NCBI GenBank assembly: GCA_030144725.1
Contig: JASKMD010000018.1
Span: forward strand, 4,425,803 to 4,489,802
Source: Haematococcus lacustris
Lineage: Eukaryota > Chlorophyta > Chlorophyceae > Chlamydomonadales > Haematococcaceae
DNA: 64,000 bases
Direction of reading: 5' to 3'
This document shows positions 1 through 9,800 of the stretch, piece after piece; position 1 is the stretch's first letter; each line of letters opens with the position of its first letter. The notes below the pieces were generated by a model that was not told where the DNA came from, did no database searches, and worked only from the letters and a program-made list of their open reading frames with translations. Both the position numbers and the translations under genes were made by a program.

Positions 1-168
1 GCCTACAGCCAGCCCTACCAGGTGGGGCCAGAACAAAACCCAGAACAGATCATAGCTCAGGGTTAAGGTCAGGGCCCAGGGTGAGGCGTTGTGAGGCGGT
101 CAGTCTCAGGCACAGGGGTGCAGGCTGGGTGTGAGGGTGAGCTGCCAGCCAGGCTGCTGGCCCCTCAC

Positions 169-1664
169 CTGGTCCAGCTGGTCCAACAGGTCAGCCAGGG
201 GGTGGCGCGGACCCCGCACCGTCAGGCCACACCAGCAGCTGCAGCCGGCCAGGCGGTGCCTCAGGTGGGTCCCTGCCCCAGCCTGCAATCGGTCGTGCCT
301 GCCCCCCTGGCAACCCACCTAGCCCCTCCCCTGGCTGCCTGGTGTTTCTGTCACGCAGGGCTTCTGGTGCGCATGGCAGGCTGCAAGGTGGTGAGCTGCT
401 GCCGCCTTGCTGCTGGGGAGGAGGTGGGGGCTGGTGATGAGCCCTGGTGGTCTGACACCCGGCCCAATTCCTGGTCTGGAAAGCGGTCAAATAAGCTCTG
501 CACCACAGCCACCACCACCCTGGTGCCGCCTGGCCCCTGCCCCTGCCCCTGCCCCTGCCCCTGCCCCTGCCCCTGCCCCTGCCCCTGCCCCCTGACCCTG
601 ACCCTGACCCTGCCCCTGCCCCTGCCCCTGCCCCTGCCCCTGCCCCTGCCCCTGCCCCTGCCCCCTGCCCCTGCCCCTGCCCCTGCCCCTGCCCCTGCCC
701 CTGCCCCTGCCCCTGCCCTTGCCCCTGCTGGGCTGCCACCAGTTGTTGGGCCATGAGCAGCTGCAGGACGTTGCCATGCACTGACCACACCCTGTGGCAA
801 CGCCCTGCCAGCGCACCACAGCCATCCCCCTCTGCTTGCCCCATCCCCAGCTGCAGCCACAACCTCAGCCTTGAGGACATGGCTTAGGCAGGCTGACAGC
901 TGCAGTGCCTGCGCCCCAACACCCCCCACCACGGGGCAGCTTCCAGGCAGCTGCACCCCCCCACACCCCAGCCCTCCTATCAGCCAGGTCAGTTGTCGGT
1001 TGACCTGACATATGCGACGAGGTCAGAGGTATTGCCACAGTCGTTATTCCACTGCTGCTGTCTCCCTCCCGCTGCTGCTGCTGCTGCTGCTGTTTCTTGC
1101 TGGTGCTGCTGCTCCCGAAGGTGCTGCTGCTCCCGCTGCTGCTGCTGCTCCTGCTGCTGCTGCTGCTGCTGCTGCTCCTGCTGCTGGGTGTGGAGCTGCT
1201 GCCTGGCTTGCTCAGCCAAGGCCATGAGGGCCGCCGCCCAGGCCCCTTGCAGCAGGGTGTCATTCAGGGTAGCCAGCCAGTGCAGGGGCAGGGCTCGGGA
1301 GGCAGCCAGCCGGGCATTGTCCTCAGCAGCCACTGCCAAACGGGCAGCCTGGGGCCAGCACCAAGGGGAGGAGGGTGTGAGTGACTTGCCCCAAACATCA
1401 CACCTTTCTGTACTGGTGTTGCATTTCTCCATGTCCTGGCACTGCCCAAATTCATGGCAGCCTGGGAAATGAAACTTGCGTTGCACTTGTGCCCCTTCAG
1501 GGCCCACCACCCAAGCAGCCCCGCCCGCAGCCGGCTGCACTCACTGAAGCGCTGCCCTGCTGCTGTGGCCCTGCTGCTGCCTGGAAGGACCGCTGGTAGC
1601 ACATCGCTGCCAGGTCATGGTTCCCCTGTGTGGGCAGGCAGGCACAGGCACCATCACAACCTCA

Positions 1665-1716
<52 letters not shown>

Positions 1717-1983
1717 GTGCCAGCTGCTGCTGCCGTGCCAGCTGCTGCTGCTGCCGTGTTTACTTGGCATTACATGGCATTCACATGTCGGCGTTGTTGC
1801 AACACATTGCCTGATGTGAGGGTTCTGGGTGGATGAATGGCTGGCATACATGCAGGCAGGGGCCCCGTTGCACAGGGGATGCGGCACCTTCTTTGCATGG
1901 GCACTACCCAGTAGGAACCAGGGTTGAGGATCGGCAGGGCTCCTCACGCTTGCGGCAGTCAAGATGGTCAGCGCCTGGTCCAC
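169..1983 (-). CDS. TPR-repeat protein with polyglutamine tract, partial multi-exon gene
   Basis: Four minus-strand exons can be supported. Exon A (1983-1888, 32 codons) and exon B (1625-1545, 27 codons) both have GT/CAG borders and join in phase 0. Across the junction they give a good tetratricopeptide repeat: PWFLLGSAHAKK followed by GNHDLAAMCYQRSFQ, with the W, L, G, A and Y-x-x-x-F positions expected of the two TPR helices. Exon C starts at 1348, again phase 0, and reads an Ala/Leu-rich helix (ALMALAEQARQQL) into a glutamine tract coded by CAG repeats near 1060-1190; its 3' border is unclear. A further phase-0 exon at 282-169 reads LADLLDQLDQ before a GTGAGG donor. TPR proteins are scaffolds for protein complexes; the partner here is unknown. 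The start is not placed (a Met at 2290 is only a possibility) and the gene may run off the left edge. The TPR call is fairly safe, the overall model is not. Confidence 0.6.
530..735. repeat. (CCCCTG)n hexamer array
   Basis: Near-pure CCCCTG/CCCTGC hexamers with a short CCCTGA interruption around 592-615. It lies between minus-strand exons of the TPR gene and is probably intronic. On the minus strand it is G-rich (CAGGGG) and could form G-quadruplexes. Confidence 0.9.
1664..1757. repeat. CTG/CAG trinucleotide run in an intron
   Basis: About 16 CTG units followed by degenerate CTGCTGCCGTGCCAG units. It sits in the intron between TPR exons A and B (1626-1887), so it is not the source of the polyglutamine tract, which comes from a separate run at about 1060-1190. 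Confidence 0.9.
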
Positions 1984-2633
1984 CTGCACAGCATGAGAGG
2001 GAGAGGCGTATGATGTGACGGTGGGTGTGGCTCAGACGGCAGACTGAGACCAGCAGCCGTGACGAGAGTCGTAAATGTATAAGAATGTGCTCAAAGACGC
2101 ACAAATGACTTGGAGTCCCTAGTGGCCACTGCTGGTCCAGCTCAAATGAAGGCCCTAGTAAGGGGCAAGGGGGCTGGCGGTGGGTGGATGTCAGATGTCC
2201 ATGATTCATGATCATGTCTTTGATGGGCTTGATGACAGGTGCTGGCCTAAGGTCAGGTTCGACAAGCAAGGTAAAAAAGGACGGCAGCATTTCTTAGGAC
2301 CCCACCTTCCCGGCAGCAAGCGCGCACTTCCCAACATCTGTAAGGCGTGAAGTATCCATATACGTACCACGTACTAGGCCGAGAAACAAGTTTTAATCCC
2401 TACAGCCCTCATGCAACACCAAAATAGAGCATGAGTTGTAATCAAGCACAGGCTGCGAGATCATTATTGTAAAGGCTACTGACAGTGTGCCTAATGCCCA
2501 CTCCAGCCCCCTCCACCTCTCCCCAGCCGAGAAACAGTTGTCAAGTGTGGTGGTTAGGTTGTTGGCGGCGATATTATGGGTTTTTTTTGGAGTCGCAGAC
2601 GTCAGTTGCCAGACATTTTCACGTTCGTCCACC
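1984..2633. other. Divergent intergenic region
   Basis: This lies between the minus-strand TPR gene and the plus-strand RNA-binding protein gene. A minus-strand Met at 2290 could begin the TPR gene, but I cannot connect it by splice sites. A T-run at 2581-2588 precedes the RNA-binding protein start. No clear TATA box was seen. The region may act as a shared promoter. Confidence 0.4.
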
Positions 2634-3485
2634 ATGATGATGTCTCGCGCATCCACCAGCGGCATTGCACTTGCACGTCGTGTCTTCGTGGCCGCCCCCA
2701 GGGCCCGCCTGTCTACCGTCAAGGTCGCGGCAGCTTACGGTGCCCAAGGCGTCAAGATTTATGTGGGCAACCTGTCGTGGGAATCCACCAGTAAGTGGCG
2801 ACGTGCTGGGCTCCTGATGTATGTTCTAGGCCAGTCAGAGATGATGTAGCTGACGTCGGCTCTGCGTGCAACCTGTGTAGACGAAGACGTCGCGGAGCAC
2901 TTCGGTACATTCGGCACGGTAAGTAACCGCATTTCGACTGCACCCTTGTGCACTTTGGCATGGATTTATCCACGTGTTGCTGCTGCCGCCGCTGGTTATA
3001 GTCATCCAGTCGTTTGGCTCTTGTCTGCGCCGCCCTTCAGGTTGTGGACGTCAACGTGGTCATGGACCGTGAGACGGGCCGCAGCCGTGGCTTCGCCTTC
3101 GTTACGATGAGCGACGGAGCCGAGGAAGCCATCGCAGAGTTGAACGAAAGCGAATTCATGTCTCGCAGTATCCGCGTTAGACAAGCTGAAGAGCGGGAGC
3201 GTCCAGGTGCGTTTTGATATTGTGCAGTTGCATGTTTGTGTGTGTGAAGTTGTGCTTGGACTGCTGTTCCTGTAACCTATGTCCTGCGTATGACCTAGCT
3301 CCTGGTGGGCCCTGCCTTTCCATGCAGCGCGGCCTGAGGGTGGTGGCGGCTATGGTGGCCGTGGTGGTTACAATGGCGGTGGTGGTGGCAGCTACGGTGG
3401 TGGCCGCGGGAGCTACGGTGGTGGCCGAGGGGGCTATGGTGGCGGTGGTGGCGGTGGCTATGGTAGGGAGCGGTCAGGCTACTGA
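2634..3485 (+). CDS. Organelle-type RRM plus glycine-rich RNA-binding protein
   Basis: Complete gene, four exons: 2634-2790, 2881-2918, 3041-3206, 3328-3485; 519 nt, 172 residues. All introns have GT/AG ends and all phases match. Residues 1-35 are basic and hydroxylated with no acidic residue ([16 protein letters not shown]), as in a mitochondrial or plastid transit peptide. An RRM follows, with RNP2 IYVGNLSW at 42-49 and RNP1 RGFAFVTM at 81-88, so the aromatic RNA-contacting residues are in place. Residues 122-172 are GGY/GGR repeats ending RERSGY. This is the layout of the plant and algal GRP family, which bind RNA in splicing, editing or cold response; the exact role is not shown. Three consecutive ATG codons open the frame; the first is used here. 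A TGTAA motif 465 bp downstream may end the transcript. Confidence 0.93.
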
Positions 3486-3949
3486 AAAGGGGTCGCAGCA
3501 ACCTGCCAACATAGGCAGATGGAGACAGGCTGTGTGAAGTGTGGCTCGACAGGAAGCGTTACAGGACGCTGAAGTTCCTATTGTGGGCAAGACTCACAGC
3601 TACCTAGTGTGCTTCAATGCCCCACTGTGCCAGCTGTGCCAGTTTAGCTCATGACATGCTGCCATGCGTTGTCTCTAAGCGTGAGCCTGTGTAGGTGACC
3701 AACCTGACTAAATGGCAGGGGCCATTTCTCAACATCAGTGTGCAATACCCTGATTCTAAGGTTGTGCTCAGATTTGTCTTGATGTGTGCGCTGATGAGCT
3801 GTGCTTCCAAACTGTGCTCTGTGTCGAGTGAGTCATCTTGTGTGGGCCTGGTGAGTTTTGGCATGTACAGACCAGCTTTTCAATGGTTACGACTGTTCTT
3901 TATGATGTTAGGTGTGGATTATGGTTTTGTTCGTAGTATCTGCAACTGA

Positions 3950-3954
3950 TGTAA
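3950..3954 (+). terminator. Candidate TGTAA polyadenylation signal
   Basis: TGTAA is the usual poly(A) signal in chlorophycean nuclear genes. This is the first copy seen downstream of the RNA-binding protein stop and would give a 3' UTR near 480 nt, a normal length for these algae. Confidence 0.5.
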
Positions 3955-5078
3955 TCGAGCAAGCTGTTATGTGCTCCCCACAGAGCTTGCACTGGCTGGC
4001 TGACAGACCTCCAACCCAAAGATTGCTGCACTAGTTGGAGAAGGTCGCCAGAGAGGCACATGCTGAGCCCTTGCAAACCTTCAGCAACACCGGTAGGGCG
4101 TGCCGGGTCAAGCTTACTGTGAGAGCAACCCTGAAGCAAGGCGTGACTGCGGCTATGGTATATGGGTACTGTAAGCCTCATCACACTATAAGCCTCGGGC
4201 GCTCCGGCGTGGTCGCTCCGGCGTGGTCGCGATATTTCCGATGGGTTGCCCTGGTGCACAATGGCACATCGACACTCAGACAGTTACATCCGGCATAGGC
4301 CACTGCACTCTACTCATAGGTACTCATTTGTACTTTTAGGTCCAGCAAGCTTCGGCGTCCAGCGAGTGTCTTCGGTGTCGGGCGGTGTAAGACTGACAGG
4401 CGTAGTCATAGCGCTAGTGGCGCTGATGTGTGCCGCCGGTGGGCCGGTGGGGTCTTAAGACCCCGTTCAAAATCCTCAGGGTCTTAATAATAGGACCTGG
4501 CCGGGAACGCCCTAAACACCGGACTAGCCAGCTATGCTCTAGGTTGGCTTCTGTTTGTACAGCTAGCCTCATATGCGTCAAGCTGTTGGTCGTAACGGGG
4601 TGCCTTGTGGTCTGCGGTTGGCTGGAACGAAAGTGCTCGATTGTGCACGTCCCCCAGCCTATGCCCGCAAATTGGATACCCCCAACAGGCCAGGTCGTTA
4701 GGATACTCCCGATGTCCGACCTCACTGAGCTGTAGGGAGCGCAATCTAGCCTAGATCTAGGCTAGTCAAATCTAGGCTAGATCTAGGCTAGATTGACTAG
4801 ACTAGACGGGTTTTTTCAAATGGAATGATTTTCACTCCGCCCGCAGGTAGGCTAGAGACGTCTATCTGCCCGCCTGCAAGGCACTATGTAACTATGTGTT
4901 GCGAGGTCAGAATGCGAGGACCTTCGCCAAAACTCAGTTACGATGTTAGCAGGCATGCGCTGGTCTGGGTTCCAGCACGCAGTTATGCGCTCGAAGAGCA
5001 TGTCACTGGACGTGCCACCAGCTATAGCGTGCTGGTCAGAGCGGGGCCGCTTGTTGCACTGATGCTTCCTTGAGTCAC
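3955..5078. other. Intergenic, no convincing gene
   Basis: Open frames here are short and lack splice support or coding-like composition. The stretch holds a doubled GCTCCGGCGTGGTCG unit near 4200-4230 and the CTAG-rich palindromes at 4746-4802. Confidence 0.5.
4746..4802. repeat. CTAG-rich palindrome cluster
   Basis: Positions 4746-4765 are a perfect 20-bp palindrome with AGATCT at the centre, followed by direct copies of TCTAGGCTAGA. A second cluster of the same flavour is at about 5445-5516. Confidence 0.85.
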
Positions 5079-5288
5079 TCAAGTTGCCACAGGAGGACCA
5101 CAGGAGAGGACCATTTTGCAGTCATTACAGACCGCCTTGATTTTGCCCCCAACAACCTCGATGCTGTATTTCTGCGCATACACGCTGCTGGCGTGCGCCT
5201 GGCTGATTTCCTCCAACGTCAGAAGTTTCTTGTTGTATCGCGCGGTGAGCTCGGGAGGCTGAGGCGGGAGAGGGCCCCCAGGCTCCAT
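5079..5288 (-). CDS. Possible small protein or exon, unidentified
   Basis: An ATG-initiated minus-strand frame of 69 codons. Its middle reads LTLEEISQAHASSVYAQKYS and then a KAVCNDCKMVLSC stretch with a CxxC pair, and its third codon positions are mostly G or C, which is coding-like. I do not recognise a family. It could be one exon of a longer gene: another open stretch with an acidic SDSEDSED motif and an arginine run lies upstream on the same strand (5841-5527), but I find no phase-consistent splice between them. The opposite strand is closed here. Confidence 0.35.
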   Translation of the reverse strand: MEPGGPLPPQPPELTARYNKKLLTLEEISQAHASSVYAQKYSIEVVGGKIKAVCNDCKMVLSCGPPVAT

Positions 5289-5444
5289 TTGCGATTCAGG
5301 CGCTGCTGGGCATGTCCGGGCATGTCCGGGATACCAACTTTAACCGCCAACCCAGCAAGGCCAGCAAATCGATCTGAGCTGCGCCATAACGTCCATACAG
5401 GTGCCTGAAGCAGGTGCGCTAGTCAAATGCACATTTCATGCCCA

Positions 5445-5516
5445 TCTAGACTGACTAGTCTAGTCGAGTCGAGACGTCATCTCGACGAGTCGAGACGAGA
5501 TGACTAGGCTAGACGA
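5445..5516. repeat. Second CTAG/TCGAG palindrome cluster
   Basis: Overlapping inverted repeats built from CTAGTCTAG, TCGAGTCGAGAC and GACGTC units, including ATCTCGAC/GTCGAGAC pairs. It resembles the cluster at 4746-4802 in composition but not in exact sequence. Confidence 0.7.
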
Positions 5517-5964
5517 GTTGCGCTCCTTACTGAGCTGCAGGCAAAACCACGTGCTCAAGCAGAGGCGCGGCGCTGCGAGCACACTTGGCGCATGTCGCAG
5601 CTGGAGGCAGCCCTCTCATTGCAGCTCCACTTACGCCCCGCACACCGCTTGCCCCGGCCAGCCTACAATCCACCACCTCCCAGGCCATCCTGGCTCGGTC
5701 TCCTGGCAAGGGGGACCATGGCAAGGAGAACCATGGCTCCGCGGGCCTACGCCTACGCCGACGTTGATGCTTATCCTCGCTGTCCTCGCTGTCGCTCGCC
5801 AGAACAGCCGCGATCGCAGTCGCAGCCGCAGTCGCAAGCACAGCAGGCCACGGGTGGTTGCCCCCAACCGCCCCAACCGTAGAGAATCAGACAAAAATAG
5901 AATACCAAAAAAGTGGCGAATAGGGGCTTATTGTTGGGGATGCATTGCTTACTGCCTCGAACTG

Positions 5965-6384
5965 ATGGCTAAGAAGAAGCGGAACGGCACATACAAGCAA
6001 AAGAAGGGCTCAGCAAAGAAACTGAAAGGTTCGTGTCCCTAGCCGACTGTGTGCTACGATGTGTAATTACACGTCAGTCCTGTAGGTTCCATCGCAACGT
6101 CTCGCTCGCCTCAAGGGAAACAACGGCAGGAGCGCAGGAATGGCTGGGAAACGAAGAGGCGTCAGGTAAAGGGCCGCCCCCGCGTTGTGTGTCCCCGCAT
6201 TGTGTGGGACAAGGGGGCTGGAGAGGAGTACCTGCAGGGCAAGGAGTACCAGCAGGGCTTCAAGCTGGTCAATGAACGGTTGCCCAAGGGCAGGCAGAGG
6301 TTGCACCGGGCTGCAGAGTACCGGCGGGGCATTGATGGTCGGGCCCACAACATTCCTTACGGTCTAGTTCACACAGGCTGTTAG
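5965..6384 (+). CDS. Small basic protein, unidentified, two exons
   Basis: Exons 5965-6028 and 6116-6384 join in phase 1 through a GT/AG intron to give 110 residues. The N-terminus is strongly basic (MAKKKRNGTYKQKKGSAKK), followed by KGRPRVVCPRIVWDKG and a helical KEYQQGFKLVNERLPKGRQ segment; the C-terminus is LVHTGC. The composition suggests an RNA- or ribosome-associated protein, but I do not recognise the family and that role is a guess. The frame stays open upstream to 5500 with an SR-rich stretch, so a longer N-terminus cannot be excluded. I chose the ATG at 5965 because the 80 bp before it are A/T-rich and UTR-like. Confidence 0.6.
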
Positions 6385-6851
6385 CCTTATACGTTTTAAT
6401 GAGGTGCCCAGTGGTCTAGGGGAAAGGTGGCACCGGTGTTGTGGTCATCAAGTGTGCGACCGAGGACACTTCAAATTGATTGTAGCTAAGTGATTACCCA
6501 CAGTCAGACATGGTGTTCCATGTTGATTGAGTCATGTTCGTCTGGTTTCTAGCAGGATTGAAGCTCCTGCATCACCTACGAGCAAAGGCAATGTCGGATC
6601 ATGGTTTAAGCTCGGTGTTATGCTATGCCGTCTTGTCACATCTCAACCACAGCGCGTCGCCCAGGCAGTACTTCTTCGCCGTATTACATTATAGATTTGT
6701 ATTGGCGGCCACGGGAGCCCGGCGGGAGCGTGACCCAGCTAAGAGGAGTGACCTGTGATTGCAAAAACTGCGTCTAAGCTGGAGCACCACACTGTAAAGG
6801 CTTAAGCAGCATCTGACAACTCGTCGGCTGGTCGGTGTAGTAAGTATCGAC
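6385..6851. other. Intergenic region upstream of the secreted-protein gene
   Basis: No coding signal. A tRNA-like look around 6405-6480 (GTGGTCTAGGGG, then TTCAAATTG) is not strong enough to call. The last 100 bp should contain the promoter and 5' UTR of the gene that starts at 6852; no TATA box is obvious. Confidence 0.4.
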
Positions 6852-9800
6852 ATGGCGCCCTTGCGATGGCTGCTGGCAACGCTGGTCACAGCCGGTCTGA
6901 TGCTCAATGGAGCGGGTAAGTCAGCACAAGTTTTACAGATCAGCTAGCACAGCCGGCGGGTTACGAGCGCGCTTGCCGCAACCAGCGAGCTCGCCCCACC
7001 TTGCGCCTCGGCAGCTCTGCTTCGTCCCCTAGCCAGCACTGTCGCTCTGGCTTGTCTGTAAGCCCCCCCTTCAAGCGACCTGCCGCCGCCCTGCCGTAGG
7101 TGCACACGGGCAGCCAGGGCCCAGGCGAGCACTGCTGCAGGCCTCGGCGCAAGCAACTGCCGTGGCGCAGGCTATTGCGTCCGGCAATGGCTCTGCGCTA
7201 GCTAGTGCTGCCGCCCAGGTTTGGAAAAGCTGCAGGACATTGTCACGTTGGGAATATACCAAGCCTACTGCCTGCGTGTCAGACACCCCGCTCCTAGTGT
7301 AGCAAGTCGCACGACGCTCCGAGTGTAGCAAGTCGCACGACGCGTAAAAGAGGCCGGGAGCGGGGACAACAGCTCACGCCTGTTTGCCCCGCGGCGCTGC
7401 GCGTGTTCCGACCTCGTGCCTTCATGATGCGAAACCTCTTCGCACCGCGGGCGGCGTGACACACGTTGTCCGCAGGCGCAAGCCTCGGGACCGGGAGCCG
7501 CCGCCGCGGCGGCCCAAGCCCTAGCCCAAGCCGCTGCGGCGGTATGTGGCCTACGAGGCCGAGCAGCAGCATACCCAGCTCCCCCAACACCACAACACAT
7601 CTCCCACACCAGATGATTACACAGCCAGTGGGCCGCTAGCCAGTTTGCATGGTGCACTACATGGTGTATTGTGCTGAGCAGGATGGAACAAGTGCAACTG
7701 TCACGGCGCAAGCGGTTGCCACCGCCTTGAGTGCAGGAGGAGGTGAGGCAGTGCAGTGACCCCAGGGAGGGCCACCAGACCTGAGTTCGAACCCCAAACC
7801 AGGGCTTCGTGTCTGCCCAGGCCAATCACATCATCCAGTACAACCTCCCAGCCTCCTCCTTCCCCTCTAGCTCCCTCCCTCCTCCCCTACCCCTACCTAC
7901 GACCCTCCCCTCCCATATTTCCCCTCCTCCCCATTGCTACTAGAGGGCAGCTGTATGGAAGCTGGCCCTGCCCCTGCCCCTGCCCTCACCCTTTCCCCTG
8001 TACAGGTAGTGCCTCAGCAGTGTCTGACGCCCTGGCCCGTGCTTACGCCTCCAACCCCAGCTCTGTGGCCAAGGTCATTGCCGCGGCCTTAGCCCAGGCC
8101 CAGGCTCAGGTGACAAGAGGCAGAGTGGACTGCAGTGCGTCTGCAGCCTTGCCTGCCTGCACCGCTGCTGCTGCTGCTGCTGCTGTCTTCACTGCTGCTG
8201 CTGCCTTCACTGCTGCTGCTGCTGCTGCTGCTGCTGTCTTCACTGCTGCTGCTGCTGCCTTCACTGCTGCTGCTGCTGCTGCTGCTGCTGTCTTCACTGC
8301 TGCTGCTGCTGCTGCTGCTGGCTTCACTGCTGCTACTGCTGTCCCCACTGCTGATGCTACTGCTGTCTTCACTGCTGCTGCTGCCGCTGCCGTCTTCACT
8401 GCTGCTGCTGCTGCTGCTGCTGCTGTCCTTACTGCTGCTGCTGCTGCTGTCTTCACTGCTGCTGCCGCTGCTGCGTCCGTTGCATGGCTTGCAGGGTCAG
8501 GCCACTGCTGCAGCACAAGCTGTGGTCAGCGCTGTGGCCAAAGGTGAGAGGGAGGTCCACCGTGACCCACACTGCCATGCCTCCCAGCTGCAGCTGCAGC
8601 AGTGGCCTGACCCCACAAGCCATGAAGCAGCAGCGGCAGCAGCAGTGAAGGCAGCAGCAGCAGCAGCAGCAGCAAGGGACACCTGCACCGGGGGGTTGAG
8701 ACGGCCTGACCTGCCATGGGTGCGATTGCAGGGGGGGCCTCGGCCACCGCCTTCGCTAGCGGACTTGCCTCAGCCATCAACAACCAGGGCCTGGGAGCCA
8801 TAGGCCAAGTGCTGGCGCGTGAGTGGGGCGGCGGTGGGACGGGGCGGCGGTGGGGGCGTGTGAGGGCCAGGGGTGCCATGTCAGGGCGGCGGTGGCGTGG
8901 GGTCATATCAGGGCGGGGGTGGCGAGGGGGCAGGTCAGGGCGGGGACGCCATGCTCGTTCTTGGATGCGGGTAAGGGCAGGGCGGGGTGAGGTGAGGTGG
9001 AATAGGTTGTGGTCAGTCGGTCCATGCTCACATGTTCATGGTGGCCCCCTGCCCCCCTGCCTGGCTGCCTGCCTGTGTAGAGGCTCAAGCGCAGGCCGTG
9101 GCTCAGGGCCAGGGGCTAGCCTTCAGCCAAGCGCTTGCACAGGCCCAGGTGGGGGCTGCTGGGGGCTGCTGGGGGCTGTGGCAAGCATCCAGGACCAGGG
9201 GAGGGGGGGGCTGGGGGAGTGGGTGGGTCAGCTTGGGGGTGGGTCTTGATGGGAGCTGTTGTGGGCTGCTGTGGGCTGGCTGGGGGCTGTGGCTCAGGTG
9301 GGGTGTACCTTGGGGTGGGCCATGCCTCACCAGCAGCTGTAGCAGCAACCTGCTGCGGTAGAGCTGTGTAACGCCCCAACAAAAAACATGATAATAATAC
9401 AATGCTGTGCAACAAGCATCAATATAATAAATTAATAATATTTATAATAAAAAGCTGTGCAGAGCTGCTGGGAGTTGTGGCAAGGGTCCAGGACCTAGGA
9501 AGGGGTGGGTAGGGCAGCGGGCTGATGGCATGCGCTGTATGCAGCAGGCAGGGCTGGCGAGGTGGAGGTCAGGGTGTGTGAGAGGGGAGCAGCAGAACAA
9601 GGGGGCAGGAGGGGGTCTGCCTAGCCCAGCCCTGCACACCTATCACAACAACAACCAGGACAACACCCTGGACACAACTACGACAACACCACCATCAGGG
9701 GCATCAGGGAGGGAAAGCACAGTAGCAGGCACGAGCGAGGCATGCCAAACAATACCATGCCTCTCGACAATAGCAGCAAAAGTGGCCTGAAGCCATGCAG

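Noticed and set aside
5500..5964. In-frame SR-rich N-terminal extension of the small basic protein
   Set aside because: Contains an unlikely CWGC-type segment and UTR-like A/T-rich sequence before the chosen ATG; not excluded, but weaker.
6405..6480. tRNA-like sequence
   Set aside because: A-box-like and B-box-like words are present, but the arms do not pair into a cloverleaf.
7783..7795. tRNA B box (GAGTTCGAACCCC)
   Set aside because: No acceptor stem or good A box in front; at most a SINE remnant in an intron.
8106..8516. Alanine-rich minus-strand frame
   Set aside because: Shadow of the intronic CTG array.
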